This document shows, one piece after another, positions 1 through 8,676 of a stretch of DNA of 64,000 nt. The stretch is from Fidelibacterota bacterium UBA6531 (GTDB taxonomy: Bacteria; Fidelibacterota; Marinisomatia; Marinisomatales; TCS55), in the NCBI GenBank assembly GCA_002436185.1, contig DJKX01000062.1, forward strand, positions 1,745-65,744. The letters run 5' to 3'. The notes below the pieces were generated by a model, which ran no database searches, was not told the DNA's origin, and was given only the letters and a program-made list of their open reading frames with translations. The position numbers and the translations under genes were made by a program. Each line of letters begins with the position of its first letter. Positions within the stretch are counted from its first letter, which is position 1.

Positions 1-22
1 TAACCAACTGAACTACGATCCC
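1..22 (-). tRNA. tRNA gene, 5' end only (cut by window edge)
   Basis: Read on the minus strand, bases 22 to 1 give a 7-base acceptor strand GGGATCG, then TA, the D-stem GTTC and the D-loop AGTTGGTTA, which is the usual start of a bacterial tRNA. The anticodon lies outside the window, so the isotype cannot be read. The 5' half resembles aspartate-type tRNAs, but other isotypes share this pattern. DUF3098 lies just upstream on the same strand. Confidence 0.75.
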
Positions 23-38
23 AATTTTTAAAAAGCTA

Positions 39-266
39 TTATTTATCCCGGTAAATGAGTGCTATCGGTATAACAACGATATAACCCAAAAAAAGCATAA
101 TTGGAGCAATCGTCAGACTTTGGGTACTGGTTGTTTCACCACCAGCCATTACAATATAACCAAGGGCAATCAATAGAACACCCACAGCAAAGATGATATA
201 ATTTTTGCTGGTAAACGCCCAACTTTCTATCAAATGCATGTGTTCTTTTTTCATTTTCTTACTCAT
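39..266 (-). CDS. DUF3098 family small membrane protein
   Basis: A small inner-membrane protein of unknown function. It has a short basic N-terminus (MSKKMKK), then two hydrophobic segments: one around NYIIFAVGVLLIALGYIVMAGG and a second near the C-terminus (IAPIMLFLGYIVVIPIALIY). The SKNY-I-FA-G opening followed by GYI-MAGG and a LTIAP segment matches the DUF3098 family seen in Bacteroidota-like genomes. The frame stays open to an ATG at 326. I prefer the ATG at 266 (75 residues) because family members start close to the first membrane segment, and because a perfect TATAAT on this strand at 335-330 would place transcription start almost on top of the 326 codon. A tRNA gene follows on the same strand. 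Confidence 0.7.
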   Translation of the reverse strand: MSKKMKKEHMHLIESWAFTSKNYIIFAVGVLLIALGYIVMAGGETTSTQSLTIAPIMLFLGYIVVIPIALIYRDK

Positions 267-403
267 AGCGGCGGGGAAATTAAAGCGACCATTTCCCACG
301 ACCAAATAGAAACTTTGTAATCCCATTAAATTATATTTTGTTTTTTATAAACAGAAAATTGATTTATGTAAAAAAGAGTTCCTAAATTCGCACCCCTTAA
401 ATC

Positions 404-1456
404 ATGACGTTACAGTATTTTAATCCGGGGAAACGGCTGGTTGGCGTGGTGCTTGGAATCTTTTTATTCAGTGTGCTGGCTTTTTTCCTCTTAATCATTA
501 ATTGGCCCCAGGGAAATCCTTATACTTTAGTTAAGGTTTCTATCCCTAAGGGTTCCAATATTGCAGATGTAAGCAGGATATTGAATGAGAAAAATATTAT
601 TACGAATAAACAAATATTTCGGATTGCAGTATGGACTTTGGGCCACGACAAAAAATTTCCTGCTGGTTCGTATACCTTAAATGGAGCCCGATCAAATTAT
701 CAGATTATTGAACAATTTGTCCACGGTGAACCGAATCTGAAACGTGTTACCGTGCAGGAAGGATGGGCTCTCAATGCTATTGCTGCTGAATTGGAAAGAG
801 TATTGGGTACGGATGCTGAAGATTTTTTGGAACTGTGTGAAAACAAGAGCTTATTGAAAAAATGGAATATCAACCATGTTTCCTTTGAAGGTTTTTTATT
901 TCCGGATACATATTATTTCTTGGAGGATCAACATCCTGAAGAAATAATGGAAACCATGGTAAAGGAATATCATAATTGTATGACAGATTCCCTTCGTAAC
1001 CGAGCTCAAGAGTTGGGCTTTAATATAAACGAAGTGGTCACATTAGCATCAATCATTGAAGGAGAAGCATTGTATAATTCCGAACGGCCGGTTATATCGG
1101 CTGTATATCATAATCGTTTACAAAAAGGAATGAAACTGCAAGCCGATCCGACGATTCAATATATCATCGATGATGGACCTAGAAGGCTTTTGAAAAAAGA
1201 TTTAAAGATTGAATCGCCTTACAATACATATTTGAATAAAGGATTACCGCCGGGACCGATCAATAATCCTGGGAAAGAGTCAATATTAGCAGCATTGTAT
1301 CCCCTGAAGAATGATTTTCTGTATTTTGTCGCTCGGGGAGATGGTTATCATGCTTTTACAAAAACAGAGGGAGAACATTTGAAAGCAAAACGAAAATTTC
1401 AGAAAGTGCGTAGAAAAGTTCGCAAAGAAGAAAAAATGAAAAAAATAAATTCATAA
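404..1456 (+). CDS. mltG: Endolytic murein transglycosylase MltG (YceG-like)
   Basis: MltG cuts nascent peptidoglycan glycan strands at the inner membrane and so helps set strand length. The 350-residue protein is of normal family length. It has a cytoplasmic N-terminus, one membrane anchor at about residues 14-33, a LysM-like region at about 43-110, and the YceG catalytic domain from about 115. The conserved ASIIEGEA segment lies at residues 215-222, with Glu219 as the predicted catalytic acid, followed by NRL-KGM-LQADPTIQY and the GLPPGPINNPG motif near 285-295. The C-terminus is very lysine/arginine rich. The helicase gene begins 4 bp after the stop, so the two are probably co-transcribed. 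Confidence 0.93.
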   Translation: MTLQYFNPGKRLVGVVLGIFLFSVLAFFLLIINWPQGNPYTLVKVSIPKGSNIADVSRILNEKNIITNKQIFRIAVWTLGHDKKFPAGSYTLNGARSNYQIIEQFVHGEPNLKRVTVQEGWALNAIAAELERVLGTDAEDFLELCENKSLLKKWNINHVSFEGFLFPDTYYFLEDQHPEEIMETMVKEYHNCMTDSLRNRAQELGFNINEVVTLASIIEGEALYNSERPVISAVYHNRLQKGMKLQADPTIQYIIDDGPRRLLKKDLKIESPYNTYLNKGLPPGPINNPGKESILAALYPLKNDFLYFVARGDGYHAFTKTEGEHLKAKRKFQKVRRKVRKEEKMKKINS

Positions 1457-1460
1457 TCAA

Positions 1461-3629
1461 ATGAAAAATCAAAAATTAAATAAAGTACAGAAAAAAGCTG
1501 TAGAAGATGTTTGTAATCCTGTTTTGATTTTTGCCGGTGCCGGTAGTGGTAAAACACGCGTTTTAACACATAAAATTGTACACCTGATTGAAAAAGGTCT
1601 GTTTAAACCTGAAGAAATTTTAGCTGTTACATTTACAAATAAAGCGGCAGAAGAAATGTCCAAACGGGTACAATCTTTACTCAAGCAAAAAAATGTATCC
1701 CTGAATATTGGTACGTTTCATTCGATTTGTTCCCGTCTTCTCAGACAAGAAATTCACCGATTAGGATTTTCGAAAGATTTTGTTATTTATGACGTACAGG
1801 ATCAAACTGCACTCATTCGATTGGTAATGGATGAATTGAATATTGCCCGCACATATGTTGATCCTAAATCCGTCAGAAATAAAATTAGTTTTTATAAAAA
1901 TAAACTGATGGATTTTGAAGATGCAAAACGGTCTGCCCGGACAGTTTTAGATAAAACAATTTGTGATATTTTCAAAAAATACCAATCTTCTTTGAAAAAA
2001 AATAATGCCCTTGATTTTGATGACCTTTTACTATTTCCTTTGGTATTGTTTGAAGAATTTCCTGATGTACTAAAAAAGTATCAGGAAAAATGGAAGTATA
2101 TACTTGTAGATGAATATCAGGATACAAACCGTCCGCAATTTCTGTTTATAAGTTCCATAGCTACAGCCCATAATCAAATTTGCGTTGTTGGGGATGATGA
2201 TCAATCTATTTATGGTTGGCGGGGAGCAGATATAAGAAATATTCTTGATTTTGAAAAAACATTCCCCGGTTGTGAAATTTATAAACTTGAGCAAAATTAC
2301 CGTTCCACCCAGCAAATTCTTAATGCAGCAAGTGCCGTTGTTAAGAATAATGAAGATCGAGCTCTGAAAGAATTAAAAGCTATGAATGGTGCCGGCGATA
2401 GGCTGGGACTTCTGGAAACGAATGATGAGATGGAAGAAGCGGATGCTCTTATCAGTGTGTTGGAAAAAGAAATTAAAATGAACAAGCGAACATTTAGCGA
2501 TTTTGCTGTTCTATACCGAACAAATGCACAATCAAGAGCTTTGGAGGATAGTCTGCGTCGAAACGGTATTCCGTATAAAATTATTGGCGGTATTCGATTC
2601 TACGAACGCAAGGAAGTCAAAGATTTGCTGGCTTATTTGCAATTGCTTGTAAATAAACAGGATACCATCTCCCTCAGACGAGTAATCAATTTTCCACCTC
2701 GAGGAATTGGATTAAAAACAGTTGATAAATGTGTTCAGGAAGCAAAAAAATGTAAGAAAGAATTATTTGATGTTTTAGGTGATCCGTCCAAAATGAATAT
2801 ACGTGGTAAACAGGCGGAAGAATTAAAGACGTTTTATGAAATCATGAGCAAATATAATGATTTGTTGGATAAGCTGAATGCCGGTGAACTTGTCAGAACT
2901 CTTGTAGATGAGACGGGTATGTTGAAGCACTATAAGAAACAAGATACGCCTGAAGATCAGGAACGTATAAATAATATAAATGAAGTTTTAAACAGCGTAG
3001 ATGAATTCATGACTCGAACTCCGAATGCTATGCTTACAGATTTTCTGGAAGAAGTCTCATTGCTAACGGGAATTGATCATTGGAATGATCAGGAAAACAG
3101 AGTAACACTTATGACTGTCCATTCAGCAAAAGGCCTGGAATTCCCTGTCGTTTTTCTTACGGGTATGGAAGACGGATTATTCCCTCTTTATAATGCGTTA
3201 CAGGATAAGCAGGAATTAGAAGAAGAACGGCGATTGTTTTACGTTGGTTTAACACGTGCAAAACAAAATGTATTTCTACTCTATGCGAATAATCGCCGCC
3301 GAGCTGGTGCAGAACAGTTTTATGGCTTGGTATCTCGGTTTATCGGGGAGATTCCTGAAGATCATTTGGAAAATATTAATTTTTCTTCCGCCTTAACTCG
3401 CAAAGTTATTGGGTCAAAACGAGGATACTCAAAAATGGAAGTGAAGCGAACGGTCACAGTGTTTGATGATTTTCGTGTAGGTGATTTAGTTAAGCATGCT
3501 ATTTTTGGCGTGGGCAAAATCATGGCCTTGAGTGGTTCCGGTGAGAACCAGCGCGTAGGTGTGGTGTTTAAAGATGGTTTAAAAAAGAAGTTGATCGTCA
3601 AATTTGCCAAACTGAAAAAAGTCAGTTAA
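1461..3629 (+). CDS. pcrA: UvrD/PcrA-type superfamily 1 DNA helicase
   Basis: A 3'-5' DNA helicase acting in nucleotide-excision repair, clearance of recombination intermediates and transcription-coupled repair. All SF1A motifs are visible: the Q-motif region LNKVQKKAV (6-14), Walker A GAGSGKT (26-32), VTFTNKAA, the Walker B motif VDEYQDTN, GDDDQSIYGWRGA, QNYRS, the motif V region TVHSAKGLEFPVVFLTG, and the motif VI region ERRLFYVGLTRAK. After the helicase core comes a C-terminal module of about 55 residues (FRVGDLVKHAIFGVGKI...) that looks like the Tudor-like RNA-polymerase-binding domain typical of PcrA/UvrD. At 722 residues it is complete. UvrD and PcrA are not separable from sequence alone. 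Confidence 0.93.
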   Translation: MKNQKLNKVQKKAVEDVCNPVLIFAGAGSGKTRVLTHKIVHLIEKGLFKPEEILAVTFTNKAAEEMSKRVQSLLKQKNVSLNIGTFHSICSRLLRQEIHRLGFSKDFVIYDVQDQTALIRLVMDELNIARTYVDPKSVRNKISFYKNKLMDFEDAKRSARTVLDKTICDIFKKYQSSLKKNNALDFDDLLLFPLVLFEEFPDVLKKYQEKWKYILVDEYQDTNRPQFLFISSIATAHNQICVVGDDDQSIYGWRGADIRNILDFEKTFPGCEIYKLEQNYRSTQQILNAASAVVKNNEDRALKELKAMNGAGDRLGLLETNDEMEEADALISVLEKEIKMNKRTFSDFAVLYRTNAQSRALEDSLRRNGIPYKIIGGIRFYERKEVKDLLAYLQLLVNKQDTISLRRVINFPPRGIGLKTVDKCVQEAKKCKKELFDVLGDPSKMNIRGKQAEELKTFYEIMSKYNDLLDKLNAGELVRTLVDETGMLKHYKKQDTPEDQERINNINEVLNSVDEFMTRTPNAMLTDFLEEVSLLTGIDHWNDQENRVTLMTVHSAKGLEFPVVFLTGMEDGLFPLYNALQDKQELEEERRLFYVGLTRAKQNVFLLYANNRRRAGAEQFYGLVSRFIGEIPEDHLENINFSSALTRKVIGSKRGYSKMEVKRTVTVFDDFRVGDLVKHAIFGVGKIMALSGSGENQRVGVVFKDGLKKKLIVKFAKLKKVS

Positions 3630-3690
3630 TTCCTTTATAATAATTCCTTTTAAAACTCTTTCAAGAATATAAATTCGTTCATAAATTATT

Positions 3691-3705
3691 TGAGACTCAT
3701 TCACA
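3691..3705 (+). promoter_or_regulatory. Possible Fur box upstream of fur-feoAB
   Basis: The 15-mer TGAGACTCATTCACA matches the 7-1-7 Fur consensus TGATAATCATTATCA at 11 of 15 positions and keeps the central TCATT and both ends. It ends 13 bp before the fur ATG. A perfect TATAAT lies upstream at 3636-3641 with only a weak -35 (CTGAAA), so the promoter itself is uncertain. This would fit autoregulation of the fur-feoA-feoB unit by iron, but the match is moderate. Confidence 0.3.
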
Positions 3706-3718
3706 ATAAGGGCTTACT

Positions 3719-4144
3719 ATGTCAAAGAATAAAGAAAAATTAAAAATGGTTCTCCATAAAGAAGGTTTACGATTCACAAACCAAAGAGAGGCTGTGTGGA
3801 ATGAAATCGTCACATGCGATGAACACCGTAATGTGGATGATATTTACATGACTCTGAGGAAAAATGGTATTTTAGTCTCAAGGGCTACTGTCTATCGTAC
3901 CATTGACGTATTGGTAAAAAACAACATGGTTCGGAAACTGGATGTGGGAGTAGGTCCCAGTAAATTTGAGCACAAAATGAATGCCCCTCACCATGATCAT
4001 ATGATTTGTATTCAATGCGGTCGCATCGAAGAATTTGTCGATGACCAAATTGAAAACTTACAGGATTCTGTAGCAAAAGAATACGAGTTTAAACTTGTGC
4101 GTCATATCCATCAATTATTTGGTATATGTAAGGATTGCCAGTGA
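3719..4144 (+). CDS. fur: Fur family transcriptional regulator
   Basis: A metal-sensing winged-helix repressor of 141 residues, the standard family length. The N-terminal DNA-binding domain ends with the recognition segment SRATVYRTIDVL (about 54-65). The dimerisation domain carries the metal-site motif HHDH (91-94) and two CxxC pairs, C97/C100 and C137/C140, which form the structural zinc site. The gene overlaps feoA by 4 bp and sits in front of feoAB, so an iron-responsive Fur is more likely than PerR or Zur, although sequence alone does not exclude these. A candidate Fur box lies just upstream. Confidence 0.9.
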   Translation: MSKNKEKLKMVLHKEGLRFTNQREAVWNEIVTCDEHRNVDDIYMTLRKNGILVSRATVYRTIDVLVKNNMVRKLDVGVGPSKFEHKMNAPHHDHMICIQCGRIEEFVDDQIENLQDSVAKEYEFKLVRHIHQLFGICKDCQ

Positions 4145-4362
4145 GACTCTATGATTTAATCGATGGAGAAATCGCCACTGTACAGTCATTTACCGGGGAC
4201 ATGGAACTACAATCTCGTCTCGTAGAAATGGGAATCCTTCCCGGCATACGTATTCGCCGTATCAAAACTGCACCCATGAATGGCCCCATCGAATTAAAGG
4301 TACGAGATTACCATGTATCTCTGCGACAAGTTGACGCTCGCAACATCCTCATCAACCAATGA
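4141..4362 (+). CDS. feoA: Ferrous iron transport protein FeoA
   Basis: A small cytoplasmic SH3-fold protein that supports the FeoB iron channel. It shows the family pattern: L-DL-DGE near the N-terminus, then LQSRLVEMGILPGIRIRRIKTAP and a final VSLRQVDARNILI. I chose the GTG at 4141, which overlaps the fur stop as GTGA, over a TTG two codons earlier; this gives 73 residues. The 3' end overlaps feoB by 4 bp (ATGA), so the three genes are almost certainly translationally coupled. Confidence 0.88.
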   Translation: MRLYDLIDGEIATVQSFTGDMELQSRLVEMGILPGIRIRRIKTAPMNGPIELKVRDYHVSLRQVDARNILINQ

Positions 4363-6503
4363 CGACTGCAGCTAAATCCTTTTGGGTTGCACTTGTGGGG
4401 AATCCCAATAGCGGCAAAACAGCTATCTTCAATGTACTAACCGGATTAAATCAAAAAGTGTCCAATTACCCGGGCGTGACCGTTGAAAAGAAAATCGGTA
4501 AAGCTCGTTTTGCCGATGGTGAGAAGTTCGATCTCCTGGATTTACCCGGCACGTATAGTCTTACACCGGAATCCATGGATGAACGGATTGTAACAGAACA
4601 AGTATTGAATTGGGTACACGGAGATAATCCTCCCAGTGTAATTGTGTCTGTAGTGGATGCCACAAACTTGAGTCGCAATTTTTATCTTACTACACAATTA
4701 GCAGACCTTGGTATCCCTGTTGTCGTTGCTCTGAATATGATGGATTTGGTCAGAGATAAACTGGAAATTGATTTTGAAAAATTAGCCAGCGATTTAGGTG
4801 TTGCAGCAATCGTACCCATGTCAGCAACAGAAAAATGGGGGCAGGAAAAATTATTATCTGCCATTCAAAATTCACCATCAGTAAAAGACCATGAAAATCC
4901 ATTCCCCATTTTTCTAAATGATGATATTTCCAGTGCATTAGATCCTTTACAGGATATTTTTAAACGTGAATTTGGTTATGATGAACGCTTATCAAAAGCC
5001 CAGGCAATAAGGTTAATCACTCGCCAGTCAACCTTGGAGATTTACAATGAAATGTCCTCGAATGGAATTTCATCTGATAATACATTTATGGAATCTCTGG
5101 AAAACAAGCGACAAGATGCCGTCGATATTTTAGAAGATTTGGGTATTAAGCATAGAATCATGGAAGCAACCTTAAGATATGAATGGCTGGATAGTGTGCT
5201 GATTGCTTCAAAGATCAATATCGATCCTCAAATTGCTGAAACAAATTACAGTGAAAAACTGGATAGACTCCTGACCCATAAATTTGCTGGACCAGCTATT
5301 TTTGTTTTACTATTGTACTTTATTTTTCAATCCATTTTTACATGGGCAATTATTCCCATGGATTGGATAAATAGCGGAGTTGCATGGGTCGGAAACCAAG
5401 TATTAAATCTGATGTCTGCCGGCATGTTGCGTGACTTGCTTGTGGAAGGTGTTATTGCAGGAGTGGGCGCTATTCTCATATTTCTCCCCCAAATATTAAT
5501 TCTTATGTTTTTTATGACATTACTTGAAGATACTGGTTACATGGCCAGAGTAGCGTTTATGATGGATCGCTTCATGACCATGATTGGTTTGCACGGACGA
5601 TCGGTATTGCCGTTAATGAGCGGTTATGCCTGCGCGATTCCCGGCATTATGTCTTCCCGAACCATCGACAGCTGGAAAGAACGACTGATTACCATGTTGA
5701 TTCTGCCCCTTATGAGCTGCAGTGCTCGACTGCCGGTCTATGCATTAATGATTGGAGCTTTTATTCCTGCAACAAATATATTTGGCTTCATAAATCTCCA
5801 GGGATTGACATTGGTTATGATGTATTTCTTGGGCACAGCAACTGCGTTTATTCTGGCAAAAGTGTTTAGTATTTTCATTAAAGTGGAAGGGAAATCCTCA
5901 TTTGTAATGGAGCTGCCACCTTATAGAACTCCACTTTGGAGATCTGTATTAAGCCAAGTACTAAACAGGGGGAAACTATTTGTAGTAAATGCAGGCAAAA
6001 TTATCATGGCTATTTCCATCGTCCTTTGGTTTTTGGCTTCGTTTCCAAAAGTGGATGATCCGAGTATTAATGAAAATTCTATACGAAATAGTTATGCAGG
6101 GAAAATTGGACGTACGATTGAACCGGTCATTGAACCCCTGGGGTTTGATTGGAAATTGGGAATTGGATTAATCACATCATTTGCTGCACGGGAAGTGTTA
6201 GTCAGCACCATGGCAACTATTTACAATGTCGAATCCGATGGTGACGATGTCATACAGTTGACAGATGCTATGAAATCTGACATGAATCCCAAAACAGGAA
6301 TGCCTCTTTATACACCACTCGTCGCCTTATCGTTAATGGTATTTTTTGTATTTGCAGCTCAATGTATGGCCACGTTTGCTATTATTCGTAATGAAACAAA
6401 TTCGTGGAAATGGCCCTTATTTATGATTGTGTACATGAATGTACTCGCCTATGGTGCTTCCTTCATTGTATACCAGGGCGGTCTGCTGTTGGGATTAGGT
6501 TAA
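4359..6503 (+). CDS. feoB: Ferrous iron transport protein FeoB
   Basis: The inner-membrane ferrous iron transporter, with an N-terminal G-protein domain. G1 GNPNSGKT is at 14-21, the G2 region is around YPGVTVEKK, G3 DLPG at 61-64 and G4 NMMD at 126-129. A helical GDI-like linker (about 170-300) leads to the membrane domain with its two Gate regions. Conserved cysteines are seen in SGYACAIPG and LMSCSARLP. At 714 residues it is full length and of the usual FeoB type. It starts inside the feoA stop (ATGA) and is followed after 1 bp by a small Cys-containing membrane protein. Confidence 0.95.
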   Translation: MTTAAKSFWVALVGNPNSGKTAIFNVLTGLNQKVSNYPGVTVEKKIGKARFADGEKFDLLDLPGTYSLTPESMDERIVTEQVLNWVHGDNPPSVIVSVVDATNLSRNFYLTTQLADLGIPVVVALNMMDLVRDKLEIDFEKLASDLGVAAIVPMSATEKWGQEKLLSAIQNSPSVKDHENPFPIFLNDDISSALDPLQDIFKREFGYDERLSKAQAIRLITRQSTLEIYNEMSSNGISSDNTFMESLENKRQDAVDILEDLGIKHRIMEATLRYEWLDSVLIASKINIDPQIAETNYSEKLDRLLTHKFAGPAIFVLLLYFIFQSIFTWAIIPMDWINSGVAWVGNQVLNLMSAGMLRDLLVEGVIAGVGAILIFLPQILILMFFMTLLEDTGYMARVAFMMDRFMTMIGLHGRSVLPLMSGYACAIPGIMSSRTIDSWKERLITMLILPLMSCSARLPVYALMIGAFIPATNIFGFINLQGLTLVMMYFLGTATAFILAKVFSIFIKVEGKSSFVMELPPYRTPLWRSVLSQVLNRGKLFVVNAGKIIMAISIVLWFLASFPKVDDPSINENSIRNSYAGKIGRTIEPVIEPLGFDWKLGIGLITSFAAREVLVSTMATIYNVESDGDDVIQLTDAMKSDMNPKTGMPLYTPLVALSLMVFFVFAAQCMATFAIIRNETNSWKWPLFMIVYMNVLAYGASFIVYQGGLLLGLG

Positions 6504-6504
6504 T

Positions 6505-6663
6505 ATGGATATTCAGACTATAATCGCATCAGTCATTCTACTCGCAGCAATTGTTTATACATTTATTCGCTTTAGAAAAAACTGGCAGAAAGGTGATACG
6601 GATCCCAAATGCGATAACTGCGATATAAAAGAAAATGTTGAAAAGTTTAAAGCTGAAAGCTGA
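6505..6663 (+). CDS. FeoB-associated small membrane protein (CxxC)
   Basis: A 52-residue protein beginning with ATG 1 bp after the feoB stop. It has one N-terminal membrane segment (about residues 5-20, IIASVILLAAIVYTF), a basic patch (RFRKNW), and then the motif KCDNCD, a CxxC pair at residues 36 and 39. This architecture (single helix, short cytoplasmic tail with a CxxC) matches the FeoB-associated Cys-rich membrane proteins found next to feoB in many bacteria. Its role is presumably in Feo assembly or metal handling, but is not established. It ends convergent to the acetyltransferase gene. Confidence 0.7.
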   Translation: MDIQTIIASVILLAAIVYTFIRFRKNWQKGDTDPKCDNCDIKENVEKFKAES

Positions 6664-6678
6664 AACTTCCATCTTCCA

Positions 6679-7155
6679 TCATATCTTTTTTTTCATTTTA
6701 ATATTACCGTGGGTTGTGAGCCCATTTTCTTCAAATCCAGCTTTTTTATAAATAGAGATTCCACGTTGATTTTTATGCACAACAGCAAGTGTGATATAAC
6801 TCAACTTTAACTTTTCAGCCATTTCAACTGCATGGTCAATGAGCATTTTAGCTAAACCCAATTGCCTGTGCTCCTGATCTACAAATAAATGGAATAGGTG
6901 AGCTTGTTTATTCTCAAGAATGACCTTTTCACTTAAATGTGCCACTATCCATTTATCTTTTTTTACGACAAACGTTTTGATATTTTCTTCAGTATAAGAT
7001 AGTGCACACCATTTTCTGAAATCAAAAGGATAGGACATCCTCGGATCTGTAAATTGCAAATCTTTTGGATTCCTGAACCAGCTTTTCAGACATGCCTGCA
7101 GAATTTTTCGGTCACCAGAATTTGAATAAAAGACAGTATCCAATGTAACTTTCAT
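6679..7155 (-). CDS. GNAT family N-acetyltransferase
   Basis: A cytoplasmic acetyl-CoA-dependent acyltransferase whose substrate I cannot name. The C-terminal half carries the GNAT core: a beta-4 strand HLFHLFVDQEHR followed by the acetyl-CoA loop QLGLAKMLIDHA (the R/Q-x-x-G-x-A/G motif, here HRQLGLAK), then a beta-5 strand YITLAVVHKNQRGISIYKKAGFEENG, which is a very typical GNAT ending. The frame extends eight codons upstream to a TTG, but I chose the ATG at 7155 (158 residues). It is divergent from the HD-domain gene, with about 47 bp between start codons. Confidence 0.8.
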   Translation of the reverse strand: MKVTLDTVFYSNSGDRKILQACLKSWFRNPKDLQFTDPRMSYPFDFRKWCALSYTEENIKTFVVKKDKWIVAHLSEKVILENKQAHLFHLFVDQEHRQLGLAKMLIDHAVEMAEKLKLSYITLAVVHKNQRGISIYKKAGFEENGLTTHGNIKMKKKI

Positions 7156-7202
7156 ATATAGAAGTTTACTTATTTTCAATCATGTAAAAGTTGAACTAAT
7201 CT

Positions 7203-8168
7203 ATGAAATCCATAACACAAATATCATCATTCAAGGAAGGCGCCTCTATTCAGGGATTTTATCTTTGTGTTGAAAAACACCTGCGTCATACCCGCGCCGG
7301 TGATTTATACCTGGATGTAATCTTAAGGGATAATACCGGCACCGTCCATGCCAAGGTTTGGGATAAGGTGGATGAATATAATGAAAAATTTTCTGCCGGA
7401 AATCCTGTCGCTGTGAAAGGAAATGTTGAATCGTTCCAAGACCGGCATCAATTGGTAATTAAAAAAATCAATACTGCCTCGGTACAGCATTATGGACGTT
7501 ATGGATATGATCCAGTTCTCATCGTCCCTGCATCTCCTTTCGATTCAAAAACGATGTGGAAGAGTGTTGTTCAGATTATAAGTAAAATGAAAAATACATT
7601 TCTTAAAAAAGTTGTTTCATCCATATATCGAGAACATAAGGAGCAGTTACTCATTCATCCTGCATCCGTAATGATGCATCATAATTATCGTTCGGGATTT
7701 TTGGAACATGTTTTATCCATGGCAAAAATTGCAGAAAAACTTACGCCATTATATAAGGTGGATCATGACCTGGTCATGGCGGGTGTTTTACTCCATGATA
7801 TTGGCAAGTTGATCGAGATTTCTTCTGATCTGGAAGCGGAATACACCGATGATGGTAATTTTATCGGACATATCGTCATTAGCCGAGATATGGTTCGGGA
7901 AGCCATTGTCGGGTTAAAAGGATTTCCTAAAGAACTTCAGCAAAAACTGGAACATATTATTTTATCTCACCAAGGACGCTATGAATGGCAAAGTCCCAAG
8001 CAACCTAATTTTGAGGAAGCATTGCTGGTACATTTAATAGATAATCTAGATGCAAAAATGAACCTTATGAAGCTGGCAATTGAAGAAGATCAGCAAGTTG
8101 GAAAATGGACAAATAGAAAAAACATTTTTCGCGCTGCTTTATACAAAGGAATGGATGAATCTGAATAA
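7203..8168 (+). CDS. OB-fold/HD-domain protein, YhaM-like 3'-5' exoribonuclease
   Basis: 321 residues with an N-terminal OB-fold nucleic-acid-binding domain (about 1-95; pattern DVILRDNTGTVHAKVWD) and an HD metal-dependent phosphohydrolase domain (about 150-290). The HD signature is visible as HNYRSGFLEHVLSMA, then AGVLLHDIGKLIEI, then a later H in ILSHQGRYEWQSPKQP. This order and length match the YhaM/CbfA family of 3'-5' exoribonucleases. The final 14 bp overlap the ECF S-component gene, so the two are translated from one message, although no functional link is evident. Confidence 0.82.
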   Translation: MKSITQISSFKEGASIQGFYLCVEKHLRHTRAGDLYLDVILRDNTGTVHAKVWDKVDEYNEKFSAGNPVAVKGNVESFQDRHQLVIKKINTASVQHYGRYGYDPVLIVPASPFDSKTMWKSVVQIISKMKNTFLKKVVSSIYREHKEQLLIHPASVMMHHNYRSGFLEHVLSMAKIAEKLTPLYKVDHDLVMAGVLLHDIGKLIEISSDLEAEYTDDGNFIGHIVISRDMVREAIVGLKGFPKELQQKLEHIILSHQGRYEWQSPKQPNFEEALLVHLIDNLDAKMNLMKLAIEEDQQVGKWTNRKNIFRAALYKGMDESE

Positions 8169-8676
8169 ACTGGTGCGGGCGTCGATCTTTGCTGCCTTGG
8201 CCATTGGAGCAGGATTCTCATTGCTCATGATTCCCAACGTCGAACTCATAACAGTTATTATATTTACAGCTGGGCTTTATTTGGGACCGGCTTGGGGTAT
8301 AATCGTTGGCGGTACAGCAGAAATGATCTTTTCCGGCATGAATCCCCTGGGCTCCGGCTTGAGCTTCCCGCCCTTATTTTTCGCTCAAATTATTGGTATG
8401 GCCGGGATTGGTTTTTGTGGTGGTATTCTCCGTCGAATATTTTTGTTAAAAGAATATTCTTTGAATAAAATAATTGCAGTGGGAATAACCGGTTTGATTC
8501 TCACTTTTATTTTTGATTCAATAACCACATTAAGTTATCCCTTAAGCGTAGGTTTTGATTTTTCACGAACAATGGGGCTTTATATTTCTGGGATTGGTTT
8601 TACACTCTTGCATCAAATTGCAAATGGATTCATTTTTGCGTTTGGTGTACCCCGAATAACAAAATTTCTTGTCTAA
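8155..8676 (+). CDS. ECF transporter S component-like membrane protein
   Basis: A 173-residue integral membrane protein with about five to six hydrophobic helices. The sequence RASIFAALAIGAG, then PNVELITVIIFTAGLYLGPAWGIIVGG and a glycine/proline-rich loop (MNPLGSG) before PPLFFAQIIGMAGIGFCGG, is characteristic of energy-coupling-factor substrate-binding (S) components for vitamins. The ligand is not evident. The frame extends upstream inside the HD gene, but the ATG at 8155, preceded by AAAGGA, is the sensible start. The stop codon shares one base with the start of the next gene, a predicted outer-membrane protein. No ECF ATPase or T component is in the window. Confidence 0.72.
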   Translation: MNLNKLVRASIFAALAIGAGFSLLMIPNVELITVIIFTAGLYLGPAWGIIVGGTAEMIFSGMNPLGSGLSFPPLFFAQIIGMAGIGFCGGILRRIFLLKEYSLNKIIAVGITGLILTFIFDSITTLSYPLSVGFDFSRTMGLYISGIGFTLLHQIANGFIFAFGVPRITKFLV

